Assembly (NCBI GenBank): GCA_017649855.1
Contig: JAGCGA010000017.1
Location: forward strand, 1-56,453
Length of the DNA: 56,453 nt
Reading direction: 5' to 3'
Source of the DNA: Bacteroidales bacterium
Lineage (GTDB): Bacteria; Bacteroidota; Bacteroidia; Bacteroidales; WCHB1-69
Positions 17,456 through 25,855 of this stretch are shown here, in pieces. Made by a program: the position numbers and the translations under genes. The notes under the pieces were generated by a model. The model searched no databases. It was not told where the DNA came from and saw nothing but the letters and a program-made list of their open reading frames with translations. The first letter of the stretch is position 1. Every line of letters begins with the position of its first letter.

Positions 17456-18244
17456 TTAATCTCGATTTTCATTTTGCAGAAGGCGGGTGTGATGTTTGAT
17501 CAGATGGATGGTGATCAGCAGCACGGTAGCCACGGCGAGCACCCACATGGAGGGGCGCAGCCATCGATGCAAGGGAATACAGGTAAGGATGTGCTGGTGC
17601 ATCAGGCAGAACAGCAGATAATCGACGAGGGTATAGGTGAAGATGGTCGAATAGATTGTCACATACTCCCGACGCACGAAGGTCTTCCAAGAGAAGGTCA
17701 TGGGACTCTTTTCGCGGTTGCGAAGGCGGGGCAGGAAGGCGGGCACGCGGGCCGACCACTCCTCAAACTGCTCCCCGAAGCGATTGCGGAGGAAGGCCTC
17801 CTCGGCGAACATGATACGCTCATAATAGAGCCAATACAGGAGGGAAACGATCAGAAAAGCCCAGATGTTCATCGTAAAGACGAGGATGCCGGCCCATATC
17901 AGATAGTTGGCCAGATAGAGCGGATGGCGCACCACCGAATAGACCCCTTGCGTGTTGAGCTGGTTGGCCACTTGCGATTTCGTATTGCGGCCGGAGGTAC
18001 CTTTGGGGGTCGTGCTGACGGTATAGGCACGCAGGATGAGTCCCGAGAGAGAAATCAGCATGGCGATGACACTGATTGCGATGTGCCAGCCATCGTAATG
18101 CCTCAGCCCGACCTCATGATACCAAGCCTGGCAGGTACAACAGACGACAGGCAGGGCGATCAGAAAGATAATCACCGGAATCTGACCTCTGTATTTGAAA
18201 AGAAAGTTACCTGTCCGTTCGAATTCCTGTATGAGTGCCATCAC
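17456..18244 (-). CDS. ICMT/PEMT-family membrane methyltransferase
   Basis: A 262-aa membrane protein. Hydrophobic segments lie near 23-40, 55-75, 115-138, 195-215 and 230-248. The motif GVYSVVRHPLYLANYLIWAG (about 107-126) and the later YYERIMFAEEAFLRNRFG are the SAM-binding signature of isoprenylcysteine/phospholipid methyltransferases. Bacterial members methylate lipid or unknown substrates. The family's usual core is about 190 aa; here an extra C-terminal region with two membrane helices is present. It begins the same-strand run mce-DUF4199-GT2. Confidence 0.75.
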   Translation of the reverse strand: MMALIQEFERTGNFLFKYRGQIPVIIFLIALPVVCCTCQAWYHEVGLRHYDGWHIAISVIAMLISLSGLILRAYTVSTTPKGTSGRNTKSQVANQLNTQGVYSVVRHPLYLANYLIWAGILVFTMNIWAFLIVSLLYWLYYERIMFAEEAFLRNRFGEQFEEWSARVPAFLPRLRNREKSPMTFSWKTFVRREYVTIYSTIFTYTLVDYLLFCLMHQHILTCIPLHRWLRPSMWVLAVATVLLITIHLIKHHTRLLQNENRD

Positions 18245-18278
18245 TATTTTTTTAAGGCTGCAAAATTACAAAAAAAAA

Positions 18279-18302
18279 AGACTTCCCCCGAAAGGAAAGT
18301 CT
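18279..18302 (-). terminator. rplS terminator
   Basis: Stem AGACTTCC / GGAAAGTCT (18279-18286, 18294-18302), with one unpaired A, and a run of ten A on the plus strand, that is ten T at the 3' end of the rplS transcript. Confidence 0.7.
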
Positions 18303-18324
18303 ATGTTCTTCTTGGGAAGCACTA

Positions 18325-18678
18325 TTAACCTCTCTTTTCTTTGATACGGGCCTTCTTGCCAGTGAGGTTTCTGAGGTAATAGATACGGGCTCTACGAACC
18401 ACACCGCGTTTGTTGACGGTGATGCCGGCAATCAGGGGGGTGTCATAACGGAAAACTCTCTCCACACCGATACCGCCGGAGATCTTTCTCACCGTGAACG
18501 TTCTGTTGGTGCCTTCGCCTTTGATCTGAAGCACCACACCCTGGAATTGCTGGATTCTCTCTTTAGAACCCTCAACAATCTTATAGGAAACGGTGATGGT
18601 GTCACCAGACTTGAATTTCGGAAACTCATTCTTCGTAATGAAATTGTCCTCTACGTACTGAATCAATTCGTGTTTCAT
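18325..18678 (-). CDS. rplS: 50S ribosomal protein L19
   Basis: A 117-aa protein with the L19 pattern: an N-terminal helix, FKSGDTITVSYKIVEG, RIQQFQGVVLQIKG, FTVRKISGGIGVERVF and the RRARIYYLRNLTGKKARIKEK tail. It sits at the interface of the ribosomal subunits. It is transcribed alone: a TATTTTTG -7 box lies on the minus strand at 18722-18729 and a terminator follows. The usual bacterial partners rpsP, rimM and trmD are not adjacent, which is common in Bacteroidota. Confidence 0.97.
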   Translation of the reverse strand: MKHELIQYVEDNFITKNEFPKFKSGDTITVSYKIVEGSKERIQQFQGVVLQIKGEGTNRTFTVRKISGGIGVERVFRYDTPLIAGITVNKRGVVRRARIYYLRNLTGKKARIKEKRG

Positions 18679-18956
18679 CTCTTTATATTCTTTATATCTT
18701 TACTCACTTTTTTCAAGGCTGCAAAAATACATTTTTTTTCTCAACAAAAACCCTCTGTATGATTTTTTTAATCCAGCATTCTTATCGACTCTATCAACAA
18801 TCATAACAATCAATATATCAACAATGTAACAATATACTAACCGATTGCCAACAGGTTGTCAACGACTTTTCAACACCCCGGTTCAAGGAATTTTCGAAGA
18901 AGGAATCGGAGAAAGAATGGAAAAAAATCGCATTTTTGCGCTTCAAATCAGGAATC

Positions 18957-19886
18957 ATGATGCAGACAGAGAAAATCATGTGGGATGCCAAAGAGTGGCA
19001 ATACCGATTTGCGGGGGCGCAGAAGCCCTACAGTCATCCGGTCATCAAGCAGTTGCGGCAGGAAGTATTCTTTCACACCACCCAAGCCGTCGCGGCTGGG
19101 GGCTATATCACGGCAGAGGGGAAGTCGGTGACACTCTCCTTGTACGAGCGCATAGCCGAGGAGAGTTGTTTTTACGACAAAAAGTTGCCGGCCGGGGTGG
19201 GCAATCCAGGTGTGGAGACTGTCATAGAAGTGGTGGCGCGCGACTGTCTGGCGTTCGCACGCAGTCTAGTGCAGGAGCAGGGGCTGGAGGTGTGTGTGCT
19301 CAACATGGCCAGCGCGACCATGCCGGGAGGCGGCGTGCTGAATGGGTCGGGGGCACAGGAGGAGTATCTTTTCCGGTGCTCAGACTACTACCGTTCCCTA
19401 TACCAATATATAGATTTCGGGCACATGTTCGGCGTACCCAAGGCATCGCAAAATTATCCCATGCATCGTCAGTATGGAGGTATATACACCCCTCAGGTGA
19501 CGGTCTTTCGCGACACGGAAGCCCAGGGTTACGCCCTGTTGGAGGCGCCTTTCCATATCAACTGCATCGCGGTGGCCGGCATCAACCACCCCACCACCAT
19601 CCTTCTGGAGGGCGAAGAGCGGATAGAGGATTCCGTATTGCCTACCATATATAATAAGATGCGGACGATCTTCCGCATTGCCATGCGACACCAGCAGCAG
19701 ACGCTCGTGCTGGGAGCCTGGGGATGCGGGGCCTTTGGCAATCCGCCACGCCACATCGCCGCACTTTTCAAGGAGGTCATCCAGGAGCCAGAATTCCAAG
19801 GGGCATTCCGTCATATCTACTTTGCCATCAAGGGCGGTCCCAACGGAGGCAACTACACCCCATTCAAAGAAATCCTGCAGCCATAG
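18957..19886 (+). CDS. Bacterial PARG-like protein (TIGR02452/DUF2263)
   Basis: A 309-aa protein of the microbial poly(ADP-ribose) glycohydrolase-like family. The PARG signature GGG-X7-QEE is complete (GGG 124-126, QEE 134-136 in MPGGGVLNGSGAQEEYLFR), with the macrodomain-type loop LGAWGCGAFGNPP near the C-terminus. It should remove ADP-ribose from proteins or cleave ADP-ribose chains in the cytosol. I chose ATG 18957; a TTG lies seven codons upstream, just within a TTTTTG promoter-like stretch. Single gene followed by a strong terminator. Physiological substrate unknown; no ADP-ribosyltransferase is nearby. Confidence 0.88.
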   Translation: MMQTEKIMWDAKEWQYRFAGAQKPYSHPVIKQLRQEVFFHTTQAVAAGGYITAEGKSVTLSLYERIAEESCFYDKKLPAGVGNPGVETVIEVVARDCLAFARSLVQEQGLEVCVLNMASATMPGGGVLNGSGAQEEYLFRCSDYYRSLYQYIDFGHMFGVPKASQNYPMHRQYGGIYTPQVTVFRDTEAQGYALLEAPFHINCIAVAGINHPTTILLEGEERIEDSVLPTIYNKMRTIFRIAMRHQQQTLVLGAWGCGAFGNPPRHIAALFKEVIQEPEFQGAFRHIYFAIKGGPNGGNYTPFKEILQP

Positions 19887-19893
19887 ACAAAAA

Positions 19894-19918
19894 AAAGACA
19901 GCTTTGGAAGCTGTCTTT
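19894..19918. terminator. Bidirectional terminator
   Basis: 11-bp perfect stem AAAGACAGCTT / AAGCTGTCTTT (19894-19904, 19908-19918) with a TGG loop. A and T runs on both sides let it end the PARG-like gene on the plus strand and the tRNA on the minus strand. Confidence 0.8.
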
Positions 19919-19921
19919 CAG

Positions 19922-19994
19922 TGTCCCCTCAGGGACTCGAACCCTGGACCCATTGATTAAGAGTCAATTGCTCTACCAACTGAGCTAAGGAGAC
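19922..19994 (-). tRNA. tRNA-Lys (anticodon CTT)
   Basis: On the minus strand, a 73-nt cloverleaf: acceptor GTCTCCT / AGGGGAC with one G-U pair, D-arm with AGCTCAGTTGGTAGAGC, anticodon loop CTCTTAA with anticodon CTT, T-arm with GGTTCGAGTCC, discriminator A. CCA is not encoded. It decodes AAG. A TTTTTT-rich region and the pduO-type gene lie just upstream. Confidence 0.96.
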
Positions 19995-20042
19995 ATCTCT
20001 TAATCGCGTTGATTAACGGAGCGCAAAAGTATATTTTTTTTT

Positions 20043-20050
20043 TATCTTTG
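20043..20050 (+). promoter_or_regulatory. -7 element of the adenosyltransferase gene
   Basis: TATCTTTG matches TAnnTTTG and lies 15 nt before the ATG at 20066, giving a very short leader. No well-spaced -33 TTTG was seen. Confidence 0.5.
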
Positions 20051-20065
20051 CAAAAAAAAATTACA

Positions 20066-20605
20066 ATGAAAATTTACACCAAAACAGGAGACCGAGGAAC
20101 CACCTCATTAGTCGATGGATCAAGAGTTTACAAAGACGACAATCTATTGGACGCCTACGGAACCATCGACGAGTTGAATGCACATATCGGCCTGGTCATC
20201 GCCCTAAAACCGGAGGATTTCCTCACAAAAGTGCAAAACATGCTCTTCGTCACGGGCAGTTTGCTGGCCACCCCGCCGGAGAAATGGGACACCTTTTTCA
20301 AGGAGGTCGGACTGGAATCTTTCACTTCCGAAATAGAACAGGAGATTGACCGGATGCAGGCGGAGCTTCCGCCGATGAAGGGATTCATCCTGCCACAAGG
20401 AAGCGCCCTGATTGCCCAGCTGCATGTCTGTCGCACGGTATGCCGCAGGGCCGAGCGAAATATCGTCCGGCTGATGCGCCAGGATGAGCGCTATCAGACC
20501 GTTCAAAAAATGATAAATCGTCTGTCTGACTATCTATTTATATTGGCCAGATATAGCCATAAAAAAACAGGTATTGACGAAATATATTGGAAATCAATGA
20601 AATAA
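20066..20605 (+). CDS. Cob(I)alamin adenosyltransferase, PduO type
   Basis: A 179-aa PduO/MMAB-type ATP:cob(I)alamin adenosyltransferase. It begins with KIYTKTGDRGTTSLVDG, the ATP-binding N-terminus, then DAYGTIDELNAHIGL and the VCRRAERNIVRL helix near 130, NRLSDYLFILARY near 155; all are family signatures. It makes adenosylcobalamin, the cofactor of methylmalonyl-CoA mutase, and so fits with mce at 17027. I start at ATG 20066; the longer frame starts within the promoter. Confidence 0.93.
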   Translation: MKIYTKTGDRGTTSLVDGSRVYKDDNLLDAYGTIDELNAHIGLVIALKPEDFLTKVQNMLFVTGSLLATPPEKWDTFFKEVGLESFTSEIEQEIDRMQAELPPMKGFILPQGSALIAQLHVCRTVCRRAERNIVRLMRQDERYQTVQKMINRLSDYLFILARYSHKKTGIDEIYWKSMK

Positions 20606-20618
20606 AATTTATTTAATT

Positions 20619-20651
20619 TTTGTAATTTGTATAAAAATAATAGTATTTTTG
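20619..20651 (+). promoter_or_regulatory. Bacteroidota promoter of the DUF2795 gene
   Basis: TTTG at 20619-20622, 21 nt, then TATTTTTG at 20644-20651: a full match to the TTTG-N19/21-TAnnTTTG consensus. The ATG is 40 nt downstream at 20692. Confidence 0.7.
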
Positions 20652-20691
20652 CCGCCTCAAAAAAAAGCCATTATAACCAAAAAGAAAAGAC

Positions 20692-20913
20692 ATGTATTGG
20701 ACGTTAGAATTAGCAACGAAATTGGAAGATGCTCCTTGGCCTGCAACTCGTGACGAGCTTTTGGATTATGCCATTCGCTCGGGTGCTCCCATGGAGGTTA
20801 TTGAAAATCTTCAAGAGATTGAAGATGAGGGTGAAACCTACGATTCCATCATGGATTTGTGGCCCGAATATCCCACCAAAGAGGATTTCTTTTTCAACGA
20901 GGATGAATACTAG
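20692..20913 (+). CDS. DUF2795-like small acidic protein
   Basis: A 73-aa acidic protein (MYWTLELATKLEDAPWPATR, later SIMDLWPEYPTKEDFFF). It resembles the short DUF2795-type proteins that are highly conserved across Bacteroidota: an N-terminal segment, a helix, and a DxWPxYP turn. It has its own good promoter and terminator, as expected for an abundant small protein. No function is known. Confidence 0.75.
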   Translation: MYWTLELATKLEDAPWPATRDELLDYAIRSGAPMEVIENLQEIEDEGETYDSIMDLWPEYPTKEDFFFNEDEY

Positions 20914-20957
20914 GCCTCTACCGCTCCAAAAGTTGTTAATTAATTGAGAATCAGTTG

Positions 20958-20984
20958 AAAAGCGCGCTAATATGGCGCGTTTTT
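20958..20984 (+). terminator. Terminator after the DUF2795 gene
   Basis: Stem AAAAGCGCGC / GCGCGTTTTT (20958-20967, 20975-20984), one G-U pair, 7-nt loop, then more T. It also abuts the stop of the convergent GH97 gene. Confidence 0.75.
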
Positions 20985-23003
20985 TTATTCTGCAATCACC
21001 ACAGCGCCGCCGCCGGGGGCCAGTTCCAGAGTCAGCTGGGACATATAGCGGACACTCCAAGTGTTCTTCCGGTAATCGACACCTTTCAGTTGGGCATTAG
21101 GGCCATCGGTGAAGGTGGTGATACGACCGCCCGTGACGCCTAGGGCGTTAAGATCAACCGTGACAGACCGTTTTTCCCAATTGGTGATAGCGCCCACATA
21201 CCAGGTTGTGCCCTTGCGACGGGCTATTATGACATACTTCCCCACCTCTCCGTCCAGTACGCGGGTCTCGTCCCACACAGTGGGCACCTGGGCGATAAAC
21301 TCCGTACATTCGGGTTCTTTCAGATAAGCCGTCGGGGCATCGCAGAGCATGGCGAAGGGTGCTTCAAAGATGACGTACTCGGCCAGTTGACGGCAGCGCG
21401 TGCCCTGGCTCATCGGCTCACTCCACGAAGGCGAGAAGCATCCTTGCGAGGCATTGCGCATGGCCCCTTGGGTGAAGTCCATCGGGCCGGCCAGCATGCG
21501 AATGAAGGGGATGGTGGTCTCGTAGGTCACCATATCCACCTCCGGGCCGATCCACTTGCATTGCTCCAGGCCGAACACACCCTCGTAGTTCAGTACATTC
21601 GGATAGGTGCGGCTGAGGCCTGTCGGCTTGTAGGCCCCGTGGAAGTCCACGAAGAGATGGTATTTCGCGGCCATGGCGGCCATACGCTCGTAGAAGTTGA
21701 CCACCAGTTGGTCGTCGCGGTCCATGAAGTCCACCTTGAAGCCTTTCACGCCCATCTGGGAATAGTGTTGGCACACCTTCTCCATATCCTTGTCCATCGC
21801 CGCATAGCCAGCCCACAGCACGATGCCCACGCCCTTGGCTTTGGCATAGTTCACAAGCATGGGCAGGTCTATCTCGGGCACCACCTGGAAGAGGTCGGCC
21901 TGCTTGTTGACGGCCCAGCCCTCATCCAAGATCACATACTCAATACCCTTCTCAGCGGCAAAATCAATGTAATATTTATAGGTATCGTTGTTGATGCCTG
22001 CTTTGAAATCCACTCCCCAGATGTTCCAATTGTTCCACCAGTCCCAAGCTACCTTGCCAGGCTTAATCCATGAGATATCAGACACTTCGGAGGGGGCGGC
22101 CAGCAGATAGACGAGATCGTTGTCGGCCAGCTCCTTGTCGTGGTGGGAAATGGCGATCACGCGCCATGGGAAGGTGCGGGTGCCCACCGTCTTGGCGAGA
22201 TAGTCGTGACGCTCCTTCACCCGGTATTGCAGATTGTTGTGACCACCCTGCTCCACCCGCTTCGGGCACGGGGCAAAGCATCCGGTCAGCGCCTTATAGT
22301 GCTCTGACACCCCGTTTCGGAGGTACATGCCGGGGTAGTCGCGCAGATCCGATTCCGTGATGACCACCTTGCGACCCTGCGGAAGCTCCACCAGCAACGG
22401 CAAAAAGGCGATACTGATGGGATTCATCTCGGAGAGGTGGTTCAAGTGCGTATATTGGTTTTCAAAAGAGGTCTCAAAGAGTTTATCCATGGGCTCACCC
22501 TCCTTCCTGGAATTCACGACATAGGGAACGTATGCTGGAAAATCACCGGCAAAGGCGAAAGTGGCCTGTTCATCCTTCACCACCAGCGAGTCCTGGAAGA
22601 ATGTCTCGAAACGATAGGCGACCCCGCTGTCATAGACACGGAATACCACCTTATAGTTCCGGAAATACAAGGTCAGCTCGTTGTAGTTGTCGGGGATGAA
22701 TGCCTTCTTGTAAAAAGATGCGGACACCTGTTGGCGAATGCTCCGGCGAGTTATTTTCTTGCAATTGAGGGCGGGATTCCACCCCAAGGTCCCTTTATCT
22801 CCCAAATCCATGGATAATTGAGAATAGTCCAGCACAGGACCCTGCTCATCTTCAATCTTATAGAGCAACACCCCGTCGGTCAGCTGGAGTGTCACCTTCA
22901 GTTTCTGATTGGGAGAGGTGACGTAAGGGGAATTGTCAACAGCTGAAGCCGAAAAGGCCAGCAGAACGAAAAAAGCGACAAAGGAAAGGGCTATTTTTTT
23001 CAT
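20985..23003 (-). CDS. Glycoside hydrolase family 97 (SusB-like)
   Basis: A 672-aa exported GH97 enzyme: signal peptide (1-21), N-terminal beta-sandwich (about 25-270), a TIM barrel (about 280-560) and a C-terminal beta domain. Typical segments are WDWWNNWNIWGVDFKAGINN, YVILDEGW, LWAGYAAMD, GFKVDFMDRDDQ and the FDFHGAYKP-like FVDFHGAYKPTGL. GH97 members act on alpha-glucosides or alpha-galactosides in the periplasm. An Asp in the KVDFMD strand suggests the retaining branch rather than the inverting SusB branch, but I am not certain of the alignment. No susCD is adjacent. Start taken at 23003; TACTTTTG -7 box on the minus strand at 23025-23032. Confidence 0.9.
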   Translation of the reverse strand: MKKIALSFVAFFVLLAFSASAVDNSPYVTSPNQKLKVTLQLTDGVLLYKIEDEQGPVLDYSQLSMDLGDKGTLGWNPALNCKKITRRSIRQQVSASFYKKAFIPDNYNELTLYFRNYKVVFRVYDSGVAYRFETFFQDSLVVKDEQATFAFAGDFPAYVPYVVNSRKEGEPMDKLFETSFENQYTHLNHLSEMNPISIAFLPLLVELPQGRKVVITESDLRDYPGMYLRNGVSEHYKALTGCFAPCPKRVEQGGHNNLQYRVKERHDYLAKTVGTRTFPWRVIAISHHDKELADNDLVYLLAAPSEVSDISWIKPGKVAWDWWNNWNIWGVDFKAGINNDTYKYYIDFAAEKGIEYVILDEGWAVNKQADLFQVVPEIDLPMLVNYAKAKGVGIVLWAGYAAMDKDMEKVCQHYSQMGVKGFKVDFMDRDDQLVVNFYERMAAMAAKYHLFVDFHGAYKPTGLSRTYPNVLNYEGVFGLEQCKWIGPEVDMVTYETTIPFIRMLAGPMDFTQGAMRNASQGCFSPSWSEPMSQGTRCRQLAEYVIFEAPFAMLCDAPTAYLKEPECTEFIAQVPTVWDETRVLDGEVGKYVIIARRKGTTWYVGAITNWEKRSVTVDLNALGVTGGRITTFTDGPNAQLKGVDYRKNTWSVRYMSQLTLELAPGGGAVVIAE

Positions 23004-23098
23004 CTTGATCTGTTTTTGAAGATGCAAAAGTAAAAAAAACGACATTGCAACCATCGGTCATCCCAATATTTTTTGGACAGGGATATGACAGATTTTGC

Positions 23099-23106
23099 TA
23101 TTTTTG
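23099..23106 (+). promoter_or_regulatory. -7 element of tcdA
   Basis: TATTTTTG, 63 nt before the tcdA start. A TTTG at 23072-23075 is 23 nt upstream, slightly wider than the usual spacing. Confidence 0.4.
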
Positions 23107-23169
23107 CACTTTTCAAGGAAGCCTCTACCGGACAGAGGGGCCAAACGTGAATAGCGACTGAGACGAGCG

Positions 23170-23910
23170 ATGAGTCATTCTACAGAGATATTTGACAGGA
23201 CCTTGCTATTGGTAGGAGACGAGATCTTCGAAGCATTTCAGGAGGCGCGCGTGATCCTTTTCGGGGTCGGCGGCGTCGGCAGCTGGTGTGCCGAAGGGCT
23301 CGTGCGCAGCGGCGTGCGCAAGCTGACCATCGTCGACAATGATGTGGTCTGCACCAGTAACATCAACCGGCAGCTGATGGCCACCACCCAGACTATCGGA
23401 CGGCCCAAGGTGGAGGTGCTGCGGGAACGTCTGCTCGACATCAACCCCGACGCAGAAATCACGGCTTTGCAGGAGATATACAGAGAAGAGACGGCCGCAC
23501 TTTTCCAGTTGGAGACATACGACTATGTGATCGACGCCATCGACAGTCTGCGACACAAGGTGCAGCTTATCCTGCACGCCACCTCGTTGGACTGCAAGTT
23601 CTACTCGGCCATGGGTGCTGCCCTCAAGATGGACCCCACGCGCGTGCAGGTGGATGAGTTCTGGAAGGTGCAGTATTGCCCTTTGGCCCGGATGATCCGC
23701 AAGCGTCTGAAGCAACTCAAAAAGTATCCTGGCAAGAAGTTCCAGTGCGTCTACTCGCGCGAGGTCTTGTCCAACACGGGAGAGACAGACGGAGGCAAGG
23801 ACCAATGGAGCGCGTCCAAGGCCCAGACCAACGGATCCATGGCGCACATCACCGCCATCTTCGGATTCACCTTGGCAGGGCTGGTGGTGCAGGACATGTA
23901 CAAAAAGTAG
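23170..23910 (+). CDS. tcdA: tRNA threonylcarbamoyladenosine dehydratase
   Basis: A 246-aa ThiF/E1-like enzyme. The nucleotide-binding glycines are in FGVGGVGSWCAEGLVRSG (residues 32-49), then VDNDVVCTSNINRQ and DYVIDAIDSLRHK, which match TcdA/CsdL rather than ThiF or MoeB; there is no Zn-binding CxxC pair. TcdA uses ATP to dehydrate and cyclise t6A37 of tRNAs to ct6A. The TAG at 23908 is followed by 22 more open codons in the same frame (to 23979); see findings. Confidence 0.92.
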   Translation: MSHSTEIFDRTLLLVGDEIFEAFQEARVILFGVGGVGSWCAEGLVRSGVRKLTIVDNDVVCTSNINRQLMATTQTIGRPKVEVLRERLLDINPDAEITALQEIYREETAALFQLETYDYVIDAIDSLRHKVQLILHATSLDCKFYSAMGAALKMDPTRVQVDEFWKVQYCPLARMIRKRLKQLKKYPGKKFQCVYSREVLSNTGETDGGKDQWSASKAQTNGSMAHITAIFGFTLAGLVVQDMYKK

Positions 23911-23994
23911 GACTATCAGGAGGGCCCCAGCTATCAGATCGCTAAACAGGTGGGCATACGTTTGGGCAAACAGAAATAAAACGCCCCATATCTA

Positions 23995-24025
23995 TTGTTT
24001 TTATTTATTAATTTTGTTATTTTTG
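23995..24025 (+). promoter_or_regulatory. Bacteroidota promoter of iorA
   Basis: TTG (23995-23997), 20 nt, TATTTTTG (24018-24025). The leader to the ATG at 24134 is long, about 100 nt, and AT-rich near the start codon. Confidence 0.65.
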
Positions 24026-24133
24026 CAACCGATTTTCCAGTCCTCCGAAGAAATGCTCGGAAGAGGGCCGAAATCGTGTGCAGTAGATTTATAAATTATT
24101 AATAATCAAAAAAATAAGTAAAACAACTTTTTT

Positions 24134-25750
24134 ATGGCAAAAACATTATTCTTAGGAGATGAAGCCGTTGCCCAAGCAGCATTGGACGCCGGCTTGTCGG
24201 GCGTGTACGCATATCCGGGCACCCCATCGACAGAGATCACAGAATTTATTCAGAATTCCAAACAGGGCCGTGAAGGTCAGGTGCACAGCATTTGGGCTGG
24301 CAACGAGAAGACCGCCATGGAGTCTGCCATTGGCATGTCCTACGCCGGCAAGCGCGCGATGGTCTGCATGAAGCATGTGGGCTTGAATGTGGCTGCCGAC
24401 CCGTTCATGAACTCCTCCATCACGGGCGCCAACGGTGGCTTGGTGGTGGTGGTTGCTGACGATCCGTCGATGCACTCTTCGCAGGACGAGCAAGACTCCC
24501 GTTTCTTCGGCAAGTTTGCCTTGATTCCGTTCTACGAGCCCTCCAACCAGCAAGAGGCCTACGACATCACGTATGCCGCTTTTGAATATTCCGAGAAATA
24601 TCACACGCCGGTCCTGATCCGTCTGACCACGCGTCTCTCCCACTCCCGCGCAGGTGTGGAGCGCAAGGAGGCCCGTTCGCAGAACCCGCTGCACATTGAG
24701 GAGAACCCGAAACAGTTCATCCTGTTGCCGGCCAACGCCCGCGTGCACTATCGCACCTTGCTGGGCAAGCAGGAGGCTTTTGAGAACGAATCCTTGAATT
24801 CCCCGTTCAACAAATACATCGACGGTGCCGACAAGAAGATGGGTATCATCGCTTCCGGTATTGCTTACAACTACTTGATGGAGAACTTCGAGAATCATCA
24901 ATGCCCCTACCCTGTCCTGAAGATTTCCCAATATCCGCTGCCTTCCAAGTTGATTGCGAAGATGGTGGACGAGTGTGAGACGGTCTTGGTGGCCGAAGAG
25001 GGTTATCCTTTCATCGAGGAGCAGGTACGCGGCATCTTGAACCGCACGGGCAACATCATCGGTCGTTTGAGCGGTGCGCTGCCTCGTGACGGCGAGTTGA
25101 ACCCGAACCTGATTGCCAAGGCGCTCGGTCTTCCCGACACCTACGGCATGCCCGTTCCGGAGCTGGTGGTTCCGCGCCCCCCGGCCTTGTGTGTCGGCTG
25201 TCCGCACATCGACTCCTACCTGGCCATCAACGAGGCCATGGCTGAGCACGGCAAGGGCAAAGTCTTCGCCGACATCGGCTGCTACACCTTGGGCGCACTT
25301 CCTCCCTACAACGCCATCTACACGACTGTGGACATGGGTGCTTCCATCACGATGGCCAAGGGTGCCGCCGACGCCGGCTTGCGCCCCGTGCTGGCTGTCA
25401 TTGGCGACTCCACCTTCACGCACAGCGGCATGACCTCCCTGCTGGACTGCGTCTATGAGAACACGCCGGTCACGGTGATGATCCTCGACAACAGCACCAC
25501 GGGCATGACCGGTGGTCAGGACTCCCACGCATTGGGCGTACTGGGCGAGATCTGCAAAGGCCTGGGCGTCAAGGAGGAGCACATCCACCGCATCACCCCG
25601 CTGAAGAAGGACCACGAGGCCAACGTGGAGCTCATCAAGAAAGAGCTCGCCTACGAAGGTGTCTCCGTCATCATCCCGACGCGTGAGTGCATCCAGACCC
25701 TCAGCCGTCGTATGAAGAAACAACAGGCCGCAAAAAAAGCTAACAGTTAA
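24134..25750 (+). CDS. iorA: Indolepyruvate:ferredoxin oxidoreductase, alpha subunit
   Basis: A 538-aa thiamine-diphosphate enzyme. The N-terminal pyrimidine-binding domain has AYPGTPSTEITEF and MKHVGLNVAADPFMN; the C-terminal TDP domain has ALCVGCPH, ADIGCYTLG and GDSTFTHSGM with LDNSTTGMTGGQ. With IorB it oxidises aryl 2-oxoacids from aromatic amino acid breakdown to acyl-CoA, reducing ferredoxin. Many IorA proteins end in a ferredoxin domain with two CxxCxxC sets; here the protein stops after the TDP domain with a basic KKQQAAKKANS tail. The last codons and stop lie in a period-7 repeat. Confidence 0.93.
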   Translation: MAKTLFLGDEAVAQAALDAGLSGVYAYPGTPSTEITEFIQNSKQGREGQVHSIWAGNEKTAMESAIGMSYAGKRAMVCMKHVGLNVAADPFMNSSITGANGGLVVVVADDPSMHSSQDEQDSRFFGKFALIPFYEPSNQQEAYDITYAAFEYSEKYHTPVLIRLTTRLSHSRAGVERKEARSQNPLHIEENPKQFILLPANARVHYRTLLGKQEAFENESLNSPFNKYIDGADKKMGIIASGIAYNYLMENFENHQCPYPVLKISQYPLPSKLIAKMVDECETVLVAEEGYPFIEEQVRGILNRTGNIIGRLSGALPRDGELNPNLIAKALGLPDTYGMPVPELVVPRPPALCVGCPHIDSYLAINEAMAEHGKGKVFADIGCYTLGALPPYNAIYTTVDMGASITMAKGAADAGLRPVLAVIGDSTFTHSGMTSLLDCVYENTPVTVMILDNSTTGMTGGQDSHALGVLGEICKGLGVKEEHIHRITPLKKDHEANVELIKKELAYEGVSVIIPTRECIQTLSRRMKKQQAAKKANS

Positions 25751-25825
25751 TAGTTTTCAGTTAGCTATTAGCCAACAGCCAATGGCTAATGGCTAATAGC
25801 TAATGGCTAACAGCCAAAGGCCAAA
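25739..25825. repeat. Period-7 tandem repeat after iorA
   Basis: About twelve degenerate heptamers in register, for example TAATGGC TAATAGC TAATGGC TAACAGC CAAAGGC. The first unit lies inside the last codons of iorA and the second supplies its TAA. Because GGCTAA and TTAGCC both occur, the array can fold on itself. Confidence 0.85.
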
Positions 25826-25855
25826 TATCACAATAATCAAAAAAATAGAACAGAA

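Noticed and set aside
18763..18935. Repeated CAACAAT-like motifs before the PARG-like gene, considered as DnaA boxes or an origin
   Set aside because: No match to the TTATCCACA-type box and no origin-associated genes nearby; simple AT-rich DNA.
24152..25723. 523-codon open frame antisense to iorA
   Set aside because: Mirror frame of iorA, same reasoning.
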